Below, in pieces: positions 40,445 through 48,395 of a stretch of DNA of 64,000 nucleotides (position 1 is the first letter of the stretch; the number at the start of each line of letters is the position of its first letter). The DNA comes from Aquipseudomonas guryensis. GTDB lineage: Bacteria > Pseudomonadota > Gammaproteobacteria > Pseudomonadales > Pseudomonadaceae. Under the pieces are notes generated by a model, which worked only from the letters and a program-made list of their open reading frames with translations, was not told the DNA's origin and did not search any database. The DNA is taken from assembly GCF_014164785.1 (NCBI RefSeq), contig NZ_JACJFN010000004.1:62001-126000 (forward strand). The letters are read 5' to 3'. Made by a program: the position numbers and the translations under genes.

Positions 40445-41458
40445 TTACCAGCGCGCGTGGGTTGCTCCGACCCAGCCATAGGCATTCGCCACCGGCACCT
40501 TCTCACCGCGCGGGCCGCGCAGGACGCCATCGAAACAACCGAACCACTGGCGCGTATCGGCGTAGAACGGGCCGATCTTCGGATAGGCCAGATGCTGCTG
40601 ACGTGGGCTGAAGGTCAGCTCGACCTGGTCACTGGCACTGCTCAGCCGCCACGGCGCCAACGGGCCTTGCGGGCTCTGTTCGATCTGCACCGGCTCCTCC
40701 AGGTGCAGCAGCTCACCACCGAACCACAGGGCGTTTTCCGAGAGCCCGCTGTAGTCGCTCCAGCCAGCGCCGAAGTTGCCGGCGATGCCGCCGGCACTGG
40801 CAAAGGCGGCGCGCGTCCAGTGGCTGCGCAGGGGCCAGACGCCGCGGGCGAAATCCAGCGAGGCAAAGCTCTGTCCCGGTACGCAGTGATACTGGCGCCC
40901 GCCCAGCTGGACGCTACCGCTGACCGGCAGGCCCAGTTGACGGCAGGTGGCGTGGAACGCGCGGCCGCCCATGGGGCAGATCAGGTTGACCGAGTCCAGG
41001 TGCGCGGGCCGCAGGATGTCCAGAGCCGCCTGCAGGGGCTGGCCGCCGATATTCGCGGCCATGGCCGTCAGGCGTACCGCCGAGCCACGGTCATCGGCGC
41101 GCAGGTGCAGGCGGTTGGCGCAGAACTCATGGCTCTCCAGTGGCGTATCGGGGAGCGTGCAGCCCCGTCCGAGCAGGCGCAGCTGGGTGTGGCTGACCAG
41201 CTTGCCGCTGTCGAGGTCGAGGAAGTAGGCCGCGCCATAACCCAGGTAATCGAGGTCGGCGAAGGTCATCGCCAGCATCCAGTGCGGGGTGGTGATGCAC
41301 CAGTGGTTCCAGCGCTTGCGCCGGCCAATGTTGCCAGGCAGGGCGCAATGCACCACGGGGCGTGACGACCAGCCCACGGCCTGTGGGTTGAGTCGGCCCT
41401 GGCTGTCGCACAGCGGCTGTAAGGGTGGGGAAGTGATGCTATTGATGAAGCTGTTCAT
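40445..41458 (-). CDS. DUF2804 domain-containing protein
   Basis: A 337-residue soluble protein matching the DUF2804 family: the opening pattern PLCDSQGRLNPQAVGWSSRP, then KRWNHWCITTPHWMLAMTFADLDY and a tryptophan-rich late segment (WFGCFDGVLRGP). The family is beta-rich and lipocalin/AttH-like; no reaction is known to me. The start at 41458 follows family length; the frame extends 63 codons upstream with no similarity. Its stop is 44 bases from repeat copy C. Confidence 0.82.
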   Translation of the reverse strand: MNSFINSITSPPLQPLCDSQGRLNPQAVGWSSRPVVHCALPGNIGRRKRWNHWCITTPHWMLAMTFADLDYLGYGAAYFLDLDSGKLVSHTQLRLLGRGCTLPDTPLESHEFCANRLHLRADDRGSAVRLTAMAANIGGQPLQAALDILRPAHLDSVNLICPMGGRAFHATCRQLGLPVSGSVQLGGRQYHCVPGQSFASLDFARGVWPLRSHWTRAAFASAGGIAGNFGAGWSDYSGLSENALWFGGELLHLEEPVQIEQSPQGPLAPWRLSSASDQVELTFSPRQQHLAYPKIGPFYADTRQWFGCFDGVLRGPRGEKVPVANAYGWVGATHARW

Positions 41459-41677
41459 CAGACACGTCCATGTGCAGGTCGTAGCCGGGCTGTGTCGGCG
41501 ACGTATATAGAGTGGGGCAGGTGCGCAAGTGCCGCGCAGCATGCCTCTAAGGCTCAAGGATGGGCAAGTGCTGGCCTTTTGACAACCGCTGGACGGTGCC
41601 GCTGGCTTGAGCAGAGCAGGCGGTGGGCGCAGAATGTGCGCCCGCACTTTTTTGCCTTTATCAATTCAGGAAATGCC

Positions 41678-42175
41678 ATGAGACGTCTGCGCCTTCTATG
41701 TTCTGCTTTGCTGCTGGCCGTCAGTGGTCCGGTATTCGCCGATGCCACCAGCCATGCTGCCCAGGCCGAACGCTTTCTTGAACTGACCCGTGCCGACAAG
41801 TTGGCCGTGCCCGTGTATGCCCAGGTGCAGCAGATGTTTGCCCAGCGTTTTGCCCAGGCCCAGGCCCCGGCTGAAAAGAAGGCCCTGCTGGAGAGCTATC
41901 AGGTCAAGGCCGATGCGGCGCTGAACCGTGCCATCGGCTGGGACAAGCTGGAACCGGACATGATCAAGCTCTACACCAGCACCTTCAGCGAAGCCGAGTT
42001 GCAGGAACTGATGGCTTTCTACCAGAGCCCGATCGGGCGCAAGGTGCTGGAAAAGATGCCGGTGCTGGCGGCCCAGTCAGTACAGATTTCCCAGTCGCGC
42101 CTGCAGGCCGCAGTGCCGGAAGTGAACCGGCTGCTGGAAGAAATGAGCGCTGAACTGAGCGACCAGAAGCCCTGA
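41678..42175 (+). CDS. DUF2059 domain-containing periplasmic protein
   Basis: A 165-residue protein with a signal peptide (1-21, cleavage after VFA). The mature part is helical and matches DUF2059: YTSTFSEAELQELMAFYQSPIGRKVLEKMP is the diagnostic region. The function is unknown in the family. ATG 41678 has AGGAA eight bases upstream. Ten bases after its stop begins the BolA gene, so the two are co-transcribed. Confidence 0.88.
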   Translation: MRRLRLLCSALLLAVSGPVFADATSHAAQAERFLELTRADKLAVPVYAQVQQMFAQRFAQAQAPAEKKALLESYQVKADAALNRAIGWDKLEPDMIKLYTSTFSEAELQELMAFYQSPIGRKVLEKMPVLAAQSVQISQSRLQAAVPEVNRLLEEMSAELSDQKP

Positions 42176-42185
42176 GGACAGATCC

Positions 42186-42491
42186 ATGAACATGCGCGAG
42201 CAGATTCTGCAGGCCCTGGATGCCTTGCAACCCGAACACCTCGAGGTGCTGGACGAGAGCCACATGCACAGCCGTGGCCAGCAGACCCACTACAAGGCAA
42301 TCATCGTCAGCCCGCTGTTCGCTGGTCTCAACGCAGTCAAGCGGCACCAGAAGGTGTATGCCGGCCTGGGCGAGCTGATGGGCCAGTTCCATGCCCTGGC
42401 CCTGCACACCTATACCCCCGAGGAGTGGGCGGCGCAGGGCGTGGCCCCGGCATCGCCGACCTGTAAGGGCGGCAGTCAGCACGACCATTGA
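42186..42491 (+). CDS. BolA family protein
   Basis: A 101-residue protein with the class II KH-like BolA fold: LEVLDESHMHSRG at the N-terminal strand/loop, HYKAIIVSPLFAGLNAVKRHQKVYAGLGELM and a conserved HALALHTYTPEEW. BolA proteins pair with monothiol glutaredoxins to handle Fe-S clusters and also act in morphology control. The His in the HMHS loop is a usual ligand. The stop TGA touches the start of repeat copy B. Confidence 0.92.
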   Translation: MNMREQILQALDALQPEHLEVLDESHMHSRGQQTHYKAIIVSPLFAGLNAVKRHQKVYAGLGELMGQFHALALHTYTPEEWAAQGVAPASPTCKGGSQHDH

Positions 42492-42719
42492 GAACCTGTC
42501 TCGGATCTCTTGATCGTCGGCCATGCTGCGTTGCAACGCAGTAACAGCCTCAGGCTGGTCAATTGGGCTCGGGTTGCTCATGTACAGCTCGTAAACTCCG
42601 CACCCTCGCCCAATTGATTCGCTGGCGCTTACCCTTCGGGCCAGCCTGCGGCTGTTACTACCATTGGTCGTTGCGCCTTGCCTGGCTCTAGCTCAAAAGA
42701 CCCGAAACAGGCTCTTAGG
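42489..42719. repeat. Dispersed structured repeat, copy B
   Basis: About 230 bases starting at the bolA stop codon. The ends are imperfect inverted repeats (GAACCTGTCTCGGATCTC on the left; GACCCGAAACAGGCTCTTAGG on the right). Inside, CAATTGGGC (42560-42568) pairs perfectly with GCCCAATTG (42608-42616) around TGCTCATGTAC...CGTAAACTCCGC. A further outer pair, GTAACAGCC with GGCTGTTAC, is also present. No ORF. Confidence 0.88.
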
Positions 42720-42786
42720 TCTGGCTCTGTTTCCGTTGATCCAGCCAGGCTGCACCGCGGCCTTGCCCTGCGTTAGAATCGCCCCC

Positions 42787-42842
42787 GCGCCGGCCCTTGC
42801 CGGCGCAGTCGTTTAAACCCCGGTCCGTCCTTTGCGAGGACG
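42787..42842 (+). other. Structured leader of trhO
   Basis: Two stem-loops precede trhO: an 8-bp GC stem (42787-42794 with 42799-42806, loop CCTT) and a 6-bp stem (CGTCCT with AGGACG, 42826-42842). Between them is the palindrome GTTTAAAC. The pair could be a 5'-UTR regulatory structure; no riboswitch class is recognised. Confidence 0.4.
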
Positions 42843-42862
42843 ACCACTGGAGAGAAGTCCCG

Positions 42863-43798
42863 ATGACTGCAAAGATCGTCGTCGCGGCGCTGTACAAGTT
42901 CGTCTCCCTGCCGGACTACGAAGCGCTGCGCGAACCCCTGCTGCAAACCCTGCTCGACAACGGCATCAAAGGCACCCTGTTGCTGGCCGAAGAGGGCATC
43001 AATGGCACCGTGTCCGGCAGCCGCGAAGGCGTCGATGGCCTGCTCGCCTGGTTCGCCCAGGATGCGCGCCTGGCCGATATCGACCATAAAGAGTCCTATT
43101 GCGACGAACAGCCGTTCTACCGCACCAAGGTCAAGCTGAAGAAGGAAATCGTCACCCTCGGCGTGCCGGGCGTGGATCCGAACAGCAAGGTCGGTACCTA
43201 TGTCGAGCCGCAGGACTGGAATGCCCTGATCAGCGATCCCGAAGTGCTGCTGATCGACACCCGCAACGACTACGAAGTGGCCATCGGCACCTTCGAGGGC
43301 GCCATTGACCCCAAGACCAAGTCGTTCCGCGAGTTTCCCGAGTACATCAAGGCGCACTTCGATCCGACCAAGCACAAGAAAGTGGCGATGTTCTGCACCG
43401 GCGGCATCCGCTGCGAGAAGGCTTCCAGCTACATGCTTGGCGAAGGTTTCGAGGAGGTTTACCACCTCAAGGGCGGCATCCTCAAATACCTCGAAGAAGT
43501 GCCGCAGGACGCGACCAAATGGCGCGGTGACTGTTTCGTGTTCGACAACCGGGTTACCGTGCGCCACGATCTGTCCGAAGGCGATTACGACCAGTGCCAT
43601 GCCTGCCGTACGCCGATTTCCGTGGAAGATCGCCAGTCCGAGCACTATGCCCCCGGCATCAGCTGTCCGCACTGCTGGGATACGCTGTCGGAGAAGACCC
43701 GCACCAGCGCCCGCGAACGGCAGAAGCAGATCGAAATCGCCAAGGCGCGCAATCTGCCGCACCCGATCGGTTACAACTACAAGGCCCTCGACCAGTAA
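42863..43798 (+). CDS. trhO: tRNA uridine(34) hydroxylase TrhO (YceA)
   Basis: A 311-residue rhodanese-domain enzyme. The N-terminal acylphosphatase-like domain ([13 protein letters not shown]), the rhodanese domain with DTRNDYE and the active Cys in [12 protein letters not shown], and a C-terminal Cys-rich region ([16 protein letters not shown]) are all present. It hydroxylates U34 of several tRNAs in the first step to cmo5U/mo5U. Start 42863 has a GAGAGAAG ribosome-binding site; the 22 codons upstream are leader. Its TAA lies inside repeat copy D. Confidence 0.94.
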   Translation: MTAKIVVAALYKFVSLPDYEALREPLLQTLLDNGIKGTLLLAEEGINGTVSGSREGVDGLLAWFAQDARLADIDHKESYCDEQPFYRTKVKLKKEIVTLGVPGVDPNSKVGTYVEPQDWNALISDPEVLLIDTRNDYEVAIGTFEGAIDPKTKSFREFPEYIKAHFDPTKHKKVAMFCTGGIRCEKASSYMLGEGFEEVYHLKGGILKYLEEVPQDATKWRGDCFVFDNRVTVRHDLSEGDYDQCHACRTPISVEDRQSEHYAPGISCPHCWDTLSEKTRTSARERQKQIEIAKARNLPHPIGYNYKALDQ

Positions 43799-43942
43799 GA
43801 ATCAGCTTACGATCTTCTGGCTGTCGGCCATACGGCGTTAAAAGTGGCCTCATAATGCTCATTTACACTGCGTAAACTGCGCTTTCTCGGCCACTTTTGC
43901 CTTGTCTGGCTCTAATCCAGAACCCGTAAACTGATTCTTAAG
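43796..43942. repeat. Dispersed structured repeat, copy D
   Basis: About 147 bases beginning at the trhO stop. The terminal 10 bp are a perfect inverted repeat (TAAGAATCAG and CTGATTCTTA), extending imperfectly to about 25 bp. Inner stem AAAAGTGGCC (43840-43849) pairs with GGCCACTTTT (43889-43898) around the shared TGCTCATTTAC...CGTAAACTGCGC centre. Confidence 0.88.
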
Positions 43943-43951
43943 GATCCGCCT

Positions 43952-44587
43952 GTGCGCCCACCCCGCCTGCTCTACGTGATGGACCCCCTGTGCTCCTGGT
44001 GCTGGGGCTTCGCTCCGGTGGTTGCGGCGTTGGCGCAGCAGGCGGCGGCCGGCGGAGTGCCGCTGCATGTTGTGGTGGGCGGCTTGCGTCAGGAGCGCGC
44101 CGCGCTCGACCCGGTGAGCAAGGTGCGCATCCTCGCGCACTGGCAGGCAGTCAACGCGCGTACCGGCCAGCTGTTCAACTTCCATGACGCCTTGCCCGAT
44201 GGCCTGGTCTACAACACCGAGCCGCCCTGCCGTGCCCTGGTGGCGGCGCGCAGCCTGGACGAGCAGAGCGTGTGGCCGCTGCTGCAGCTGATCCAGGAGG
44301 CCTTCTACGCCGAAGGCCGCGATGTGACGCGCCCTCAGCTGCTGGTGGAGCTGGCCGAACAGGCCGGTATCCCGCGCATCGAATTCGCCGAGCTGTTTGA
44401 CAGCGAGCAGATGTACGCGGCGACTGCTGCCGATTTTTCCTGGGTGCAGGACCTTGGCATTGCCGGTTTCCCCACCTTGCTGGCCGAGCGCGACGGCCAA
44501 CTGGCGCTGCTGACCAATGGCTATCAGCCGCTGGACGAACTGGCGCCCATGCTCGAACGCTGGCTTCTACGAGGTGCGCGTGGCTGA
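43952..44587 (+). CDS. DsbA-family thioredoxin-fold protein
   Basis: A 211-residue cytoplasmic protein of the DsbA/FrnE/2-hydroxychromene-isomerase group. It has MDPLCSWCWGF with a CxxC motif near the N-terminus, a helical insertion and the cis-proline segment GIAGFPTLL. The lack of a signal peptide and the FrnE-like CSWCWGF suggest a cytoplasmic disulfide or adaptor role (FrnE/SpxH-like). Start is GTG 43952 just after the repeat. It overlaps the ABC transporter gene by eight bases. Confidence 0.85.
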   Translation: MRPPRLLYVMDPLCSWCWGFAPVVAALAQQAAAGGVPLHVVVGGLRQERAALDPVSKVRILAHWQAVNARTGQLFNFHDALPDGLVYNTEPPCRALVAARSLDEQSVWPLLQLIQEAFYAEGRDVTRPQLLVELAEQAGIPRIEFAELFDSEQMYAATAADFSWVQDLGIAGFPTLLAERDGQLALLTNGYQPLDELAPMLERWLLRGARG

Positions 44588-46358
44588 TCGGCTGACCTGG
44601 GCGGAGATCCGCCAACTGGCCTTGCGCCATCGCAAGGGCTTGCTGTTGGCCAACCTGATCGCCGTCTTCGCCACCCTGTGCAGCGTACCGATCCCCCTGT
44701 TGCTGCCGTTGCTGGTCGATGAAGTGCTGCTCGGCGATGGCGATGCCGCGCTCAAGGTGATGGATCAGTTCCTCCCGGTCTCCTGGGAAAACGCCGCCGG
44801 CTATATCGGCCTGATGCTCGGCCTGACTCTGTTGCTGCGCCTCGGCGCCCTGGCCAGCAACGTGCTGCAGGCGCGCCTGTTCGCGCGGCTGTCCAAGGAT
44901 GTGATCTATCGCCTGCGCATTCGCCTGATCGAGCGACTCAAGCGCATCGCTCTCGGCGAGTACGAAAACCTCGGTGGTGGTACGGTCAGCGCGCACCTGG
45001 TGACCGATCTGGACACCCTCGACAAGTTCATCGGTGAAACCCTCAGCCGCGTCTTGGTCGCGCTGCTGACCCTAACCGGCACAGCTGCGATCCTGCTGTG
45101 GATGCACTGGCAACTGGCGCTGCTGATCCTGCTGTTCAACCCGCTGGTGATCTTCGCCACGGTGCAGCTGGGCAAACAGGTCAAGCACCTGAAGAAGCTG
45201 GAGAACGACAGCACATCGCGCTTCACCCAGGCGCTCAGCGAAACCCTCGAAGCCATCCAGGAAGTGCGTGCCGGCAATCGCCAGGGTTTCTTCCTCGGCC
45301 GTCTTGGCCTGCGCGCCAAAGAGGTTCGCGACTACGCCGTGGCCTCGCAGTGGAAAAGCGATGCGGCCAGCCGCAGCAGCGGCCTGTTGTTCCAGTTCGG
45401 CATCGACCTGTTCCGGGCCGCAGCCATGCTCACCGTGCTGCTGTCCGACCTGTCGATCGGGCAGATGCTCGCCGTGTTCAGCTACCTGTGGTTCATGATC
45501 GGCCCGGTGGAGCAGTTGCTCAGCCTGCAGTACGCCTACTACGCGGCCGGCGGTGCGCTGCAGCGGATCAACGAGCTGCTGGCGCGTGCCGACGAGCCGC
45601 AATATCCCGGTCGTTTCGATCCGTTCAAGGGCCGCGACACGGTGGGTATCGAGGTCCGCGGGCTGAGTTTCGCCTACCGCGAGGAGCCGGTGCTGGATGA
45701 CCTCAACCTGAGCATCGCGCCCGGTGAAAAGGTCGCGATTGTCGGCGCCAGTGGTGGTGGCAAGAGCACCCTGGTGCAATTGCTCCTGGGTCTTTATTCG
45801 GCCCAGGCGGGTAGCATCCGCTTCGGTGGCGCCAGTCTCGAGGAAATCGGCCTGGAAACCGTACGCGAGAACGTCGCCGTGGTGCTGCAGCATCCGGCCT
45901 TGTTCAACGACACGGTGCGCGCCAACCTGTGTATGGGGCGCGAGCGTGACGACGCAGCCTGCTGGCAGGCCCTGGAAATCGCCCAGCTGGCGGCGACCAT
46001 TCGCGCGCTGCCGCTGGGTCTGGACAGCATGGTCGGCCGCTCCGGGGTGCGCCTGTCCGGTGGCCAGCGCCAGCGCCTGGCTGTGGCGCGCATGGTGCTG
46101 GCCGAGCCCAAGGTGGTGATCCTCGACGAAGCCACTTCGGCTCTGGATGCGGCCACCGAATATGCCCTGCATCAGGCCCTGACCAGCTTCCTCAGTGGTC
46201 GCACCACGCTGATCATTGCCCACCGCCTGAGTGCGGTTAAACAGGCTGATCGGGTGCTGGTGTTCGATGGCGGTCGCATCGCCGAGGACGGCGACCACCA
46301 GCAGTTGATTGCCGAGGGTGGGCTGTATGCCAAGCTCTATGGGCATCTGCAGCACTAA
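44580..46358 (+). CDS. ABC transporter, fused permease/ATPase (MsbA-like exporter)
   Basis: A 592-residue half-transporter: six transmembrane helices (about 25-310) followed by an ABC domain with Walker A GASGGGKST, signature LSGGQRQRLAVAR and Walker B VVILDEATSALD, and the H-loop IIAHRLS. It should work as a homodimer to export lipids, peptides or drugs. GTG 44580 is selected because GAGG lies five bases ahead and the downstream N-terminus fits the family; it overlaps the DsbA-like stop. Substrate unknown. Confidence 0.9.
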   Translation: MADRLTWAEIRQLALRHRKGLLLANLIAVFATLCSVPIPLLLPLLVDEVLLGDGDAALKVMDQFLPVSWENAAGYIGLMLGLTLLLRLGALASNVLQARLFARLSKDVIYRLRIRLIERLKRIALGEYENLGGGTVSAHLVTDLDTLDKFIGETLSRVLVALLTLTGTAAILLWMHWQLALLILLFNPLVIFATVQLGKQVKHLKKLENDSTSRFTQALSETLEAIQEVRAGNRQGFFLGRLGLRAKEVRDYAVASQWKSDAASRSSGLLFQFGIDLFRAAAMLTVLLSDLSIGQMLAVFSYLWFMIGPVEQLLSLQYAYYAAGGALQRINELLARADEPQYPGRFDPFKGRDTVGIEVRGLSFAYREEPVLDDLNLSIAPGEKVAIVGASGGGKSTLVQLLLGLYSAQAGSIRFGGASLEEIGLETVRENVAVVLQHPALFNDTVRANLCMGRERDDAACWQALEIAQLAATIRALPLGLDSMVGRSGVRLSGGQRQRLAVARMVLAEPKVVILDEATSALDAATEYALHQALTSFLSGRTTLIIAHRLSAVKQADRVLVFDGGRIAEDGDHQQLIAEGGLYAKLYGHLQH

Positions 46359-46459
46359 CCTGATTGCCGTTGAACGTTCATCTGCTTGCCGGGGTCAACC
46401 GGGTAACTGGCAATAGACTATTGCCGGCAGGCGATGAATGAACTCGCGGAGGATCGGCC

Positions 46460-46954
46460 ATGTTGAAGCTGAACAAGATTCTGGCGCTTTCGGCGTGTGC
46501 TCTGGCGTTCTCGATGGTTGCACCACCCGCAACCAATCCATTGATCGACTCGGTGTATGCCCGTGACGGTGGCGGTCGTGGTGGTGGCAACGGCGGCGGT
46601 CACGGTGGTGGTCCTGGCGGTGGTCACGGTGCTGGTGCGGGTGGCGGGCACAGTGGGGCCGGGCACGGCCTGGCTGGCGCGGATCACGGTGTCGGCCGCG
46701 GCGTGGGTGCGGGCAGCGGTCTGGGGCAGGGGAAAGGTCAAGGCCAAGGGCATGGCGCGGCGACTTCGGCTGCGGCGCGCTCTGATCTAACCAGCGGTCT
46801 GGCCAAGGCCATGTCGGTGGTGGCCAGTACGCCCGCTGCTATTGCCGCTGCGCTGGGATTGAACAATGCCTTCTCTGCCAGCACCAGGCACGATGACGAC
46901 CTCGATGTGGATGTTGATCCGGGGATCGGGCGTGGTCCGGATCACGAACATTAG
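46460..46954 (+). CDS. Glycine/histidine-rich secreted protein
   Basis: A 164-residue protein with a signal peptide of ~26-36 residues, then a low-complexity region (about 36-100) dominated by Gly with interspersed His, Ala, Asp and Arg, a short Ala/Ser-rich helix and an acidic His-tipped tail (HDDDLDVDVD, ending DHEH). The composition suggests metal binding or a flexible surface/secreted protein; no family recognised. GGAGG eleven bases upstream supports the start. It is isolated and followed convergently by lysE. Confidence 0.7.
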   Translation: MLKLNKILALSACALAFSMVAPPATNPLIDSVYARDGGGRGGGNGGGHGGGPGGGHGAGAGGGHSGAGHGLAGADHGVGRGVGAGSGLGQGKGQGQGHGAATSAAARSDLTSGLAKAMSVVASTPAAIAAALGLNNAFSASTRHDDDLDVDVDPGIGRGPDHEH

Positions 46955-47011
46955 CCTGAGCCCGCTTGAGCCTTTCCCCGCCAGGCCAGACCCGGTCGGA
47001 TGGGCGTGTGC

Positions 47012-47641
47012 TCAGCGTTTGGCCAGCGCCAGGCCCGCAGCGAACACCAGCAGCACCGAGCCGGTGGCGCGATCCAGCCATTGAATCAGGCCGCCACGGC
47101 GCAGAAAGGCGGCTAGCGGTCGGGTAGCGAGGATCAGTGCGGCGGCCCAGAGCAGGCCGAGCAGCACGTGGATGCAGGCCAGCGCAAAGCTGAAACTACC
47201 CACCGGGTAGCCGGCCGGCACGAACTGCGGCAGGAAGGATACGTAGAACACGCCGACCTTGGGATTCAGCAGGTTACCCAGCAGGCCCTTGATGAACCAA
47301 CCGAGCTGGCCGTGGCGCTCCTCCGCGGCGCTGCTGGCCAGGCGGAATTCGCTGCGCGGTTTGAGCAGCATCTGCAGGCCCAGCCACAGCAAGTAGGCGG
47401 CACCGCTCCACTTTAGAATGTTGAAGGCCAGCTCCGAGGCCGCCAGCAGTGCGCCGAGGCCGAGCGCCACACCGGCGCCCCAGAGTAGGCAGCCGGCGTT
47501 GATGCCTAGCGCTGCCATGGCCGCACGCTTCGGCCCTTCCAACGCGGCGGTGCGCAGGATCAGCGCGGTATCTACGCCCGGGGTGACGGTCAGCAGGCTG
47601 GCGGCCAGCAGATAGGCGAGCAGGGCGGCAGTAAGGCTCAT
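47012..47641 (-). CDS. LysE family amino-acid exporter
   Basis: A 209-residue membrane protein with six hydrophobic helices. The TPGVDTALILRTA motif after helix 1 and GLLGNLLNPKVGVFYVSFLPQFV are the LysE/RhtB signatures. It exports an amino acid or derivative; the specificity cannot be read. It starts eight bases after the stop of the upstream coiled-coil protein gene on the same strand. Confidence 0.9.
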   Translation of the reverse strand: MSLTAALLAYLLAASLLTVTPGVDTALILRTAALEGPKRAAMAALGINAGCLLWGAGVALGLGALLAASELAFNILKWSGAAYLLWLGLQMLLKPRSEFRLASSAAEERHGQLGWFIKGLLGNLLNPKVGVFYVSFLPQFVPAGYPVGSFSFALACIHVLLGLLWAAALILATRPLAAFLRRGGLIQWLDRATGSVLLVFAAGLALAKR

Positions 47642-47648
47642 GGCATCC

Positions 47649-48275
47649 TTATTCGGTTGCGGAAGCAGGCTTGCCGTTTGCCCACTGTTGCAGCGCCTTG
47701 GCCCGCGCCTGGCTTTCGGCCAGCGGCTTGTTCAGGTCTGACTCATAGTCTTCCAGCCAGCTGCGCGAGCCGGCAATCATCCCGGCCAGGTCGCGCATAC
47801 CGCTTTTCAGGGCGGTGATGGTCTTCTGGTAGCTCTGCTCCTGACCGATCAGGGTTCTGGCTACCATCAGCTTGGTTTCCTGAGCGGACTTGTCAGACTC
47901 CGTACTGGCAGGCGCAGCCCCAGTCGCAGCTGGCGCTGGCGTGGCAGTGGGTGCCGGCAGCCCACCTTTGAGCAGATTGAACAGGGCTTGCTGGTTCTGC
48001 ACTTGCTGCTTGAGCGGGGCGACCTGCTGTTCCAGGCTGGCCAGCCGCTCCTCCAGCGCCTTGACGCTGGCCAGCGTCGGGCCTTTTTCCGCTTCTTCCG
48101 CTTCGCTACCGCCCCCGAGCAGACCGACCAGCAAGATGGCCAGCAGTGCCAACACCAGTCCGCCGCTCAAGCCGTAGATCAGCAGGCGGTTGAGTTTGCC
48201 GGTTTTCTCCAGCAGCTCGATACGCTGCAGGTCGCTGAGCATTTCGTTGGTGCTGGTATCGCTGTCAGTGCTCAT
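47649..48275 (-). CDS. Single-pass membrane coiled-coil protein, unknown
   Basis: A 208-residue protein: cytoplasmic ~30 residues, one transmembrane helix (about 31-54, LLIYGLSGGLVLALLAILLV), a periplasmic coiled coil (about 65-100, KALEERLASLEQQVAPLKQQV), a Pro/Ala/Thr linker (105-130) and a helical end. Start 48275 is preferred over 48320 because the extra residues are basic and unsupported. I do not recognise the family. The plan resembles structural or envelope-scaffolding proteins. Upstream of lysE in the same direction. Confidence 0.7.
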   Translation of the reverse strand: MSTDSDTSTNEMLSDLQRIELLEKTGKLNRLLIYGLSGGLVLALLAILLVGLLGGGSEAEEAEKGPTLASVKALEERLASLEQQVAPLKQQVQNQQALFNLLKGGLPAPTATPAPAATGAAPASTESDKSAQETKLMVARTLIGQEQSYQKTITALKSGMRDLAGMIAGSRSWLEDYESDLNKPLAESQARAKALQQWANGKPASATE

Positions 48276-48395
48276 GGCGCTCACTCTATTGTGGTTCTTG
48301 TCGTGGTATCGGCTGAACAAGTGTCAGTGTGCCACTATTTCGACGTCAGCTTTACCACGTATCGGCACACTTGCTGCGCTGATCAGTTCGCGCGC

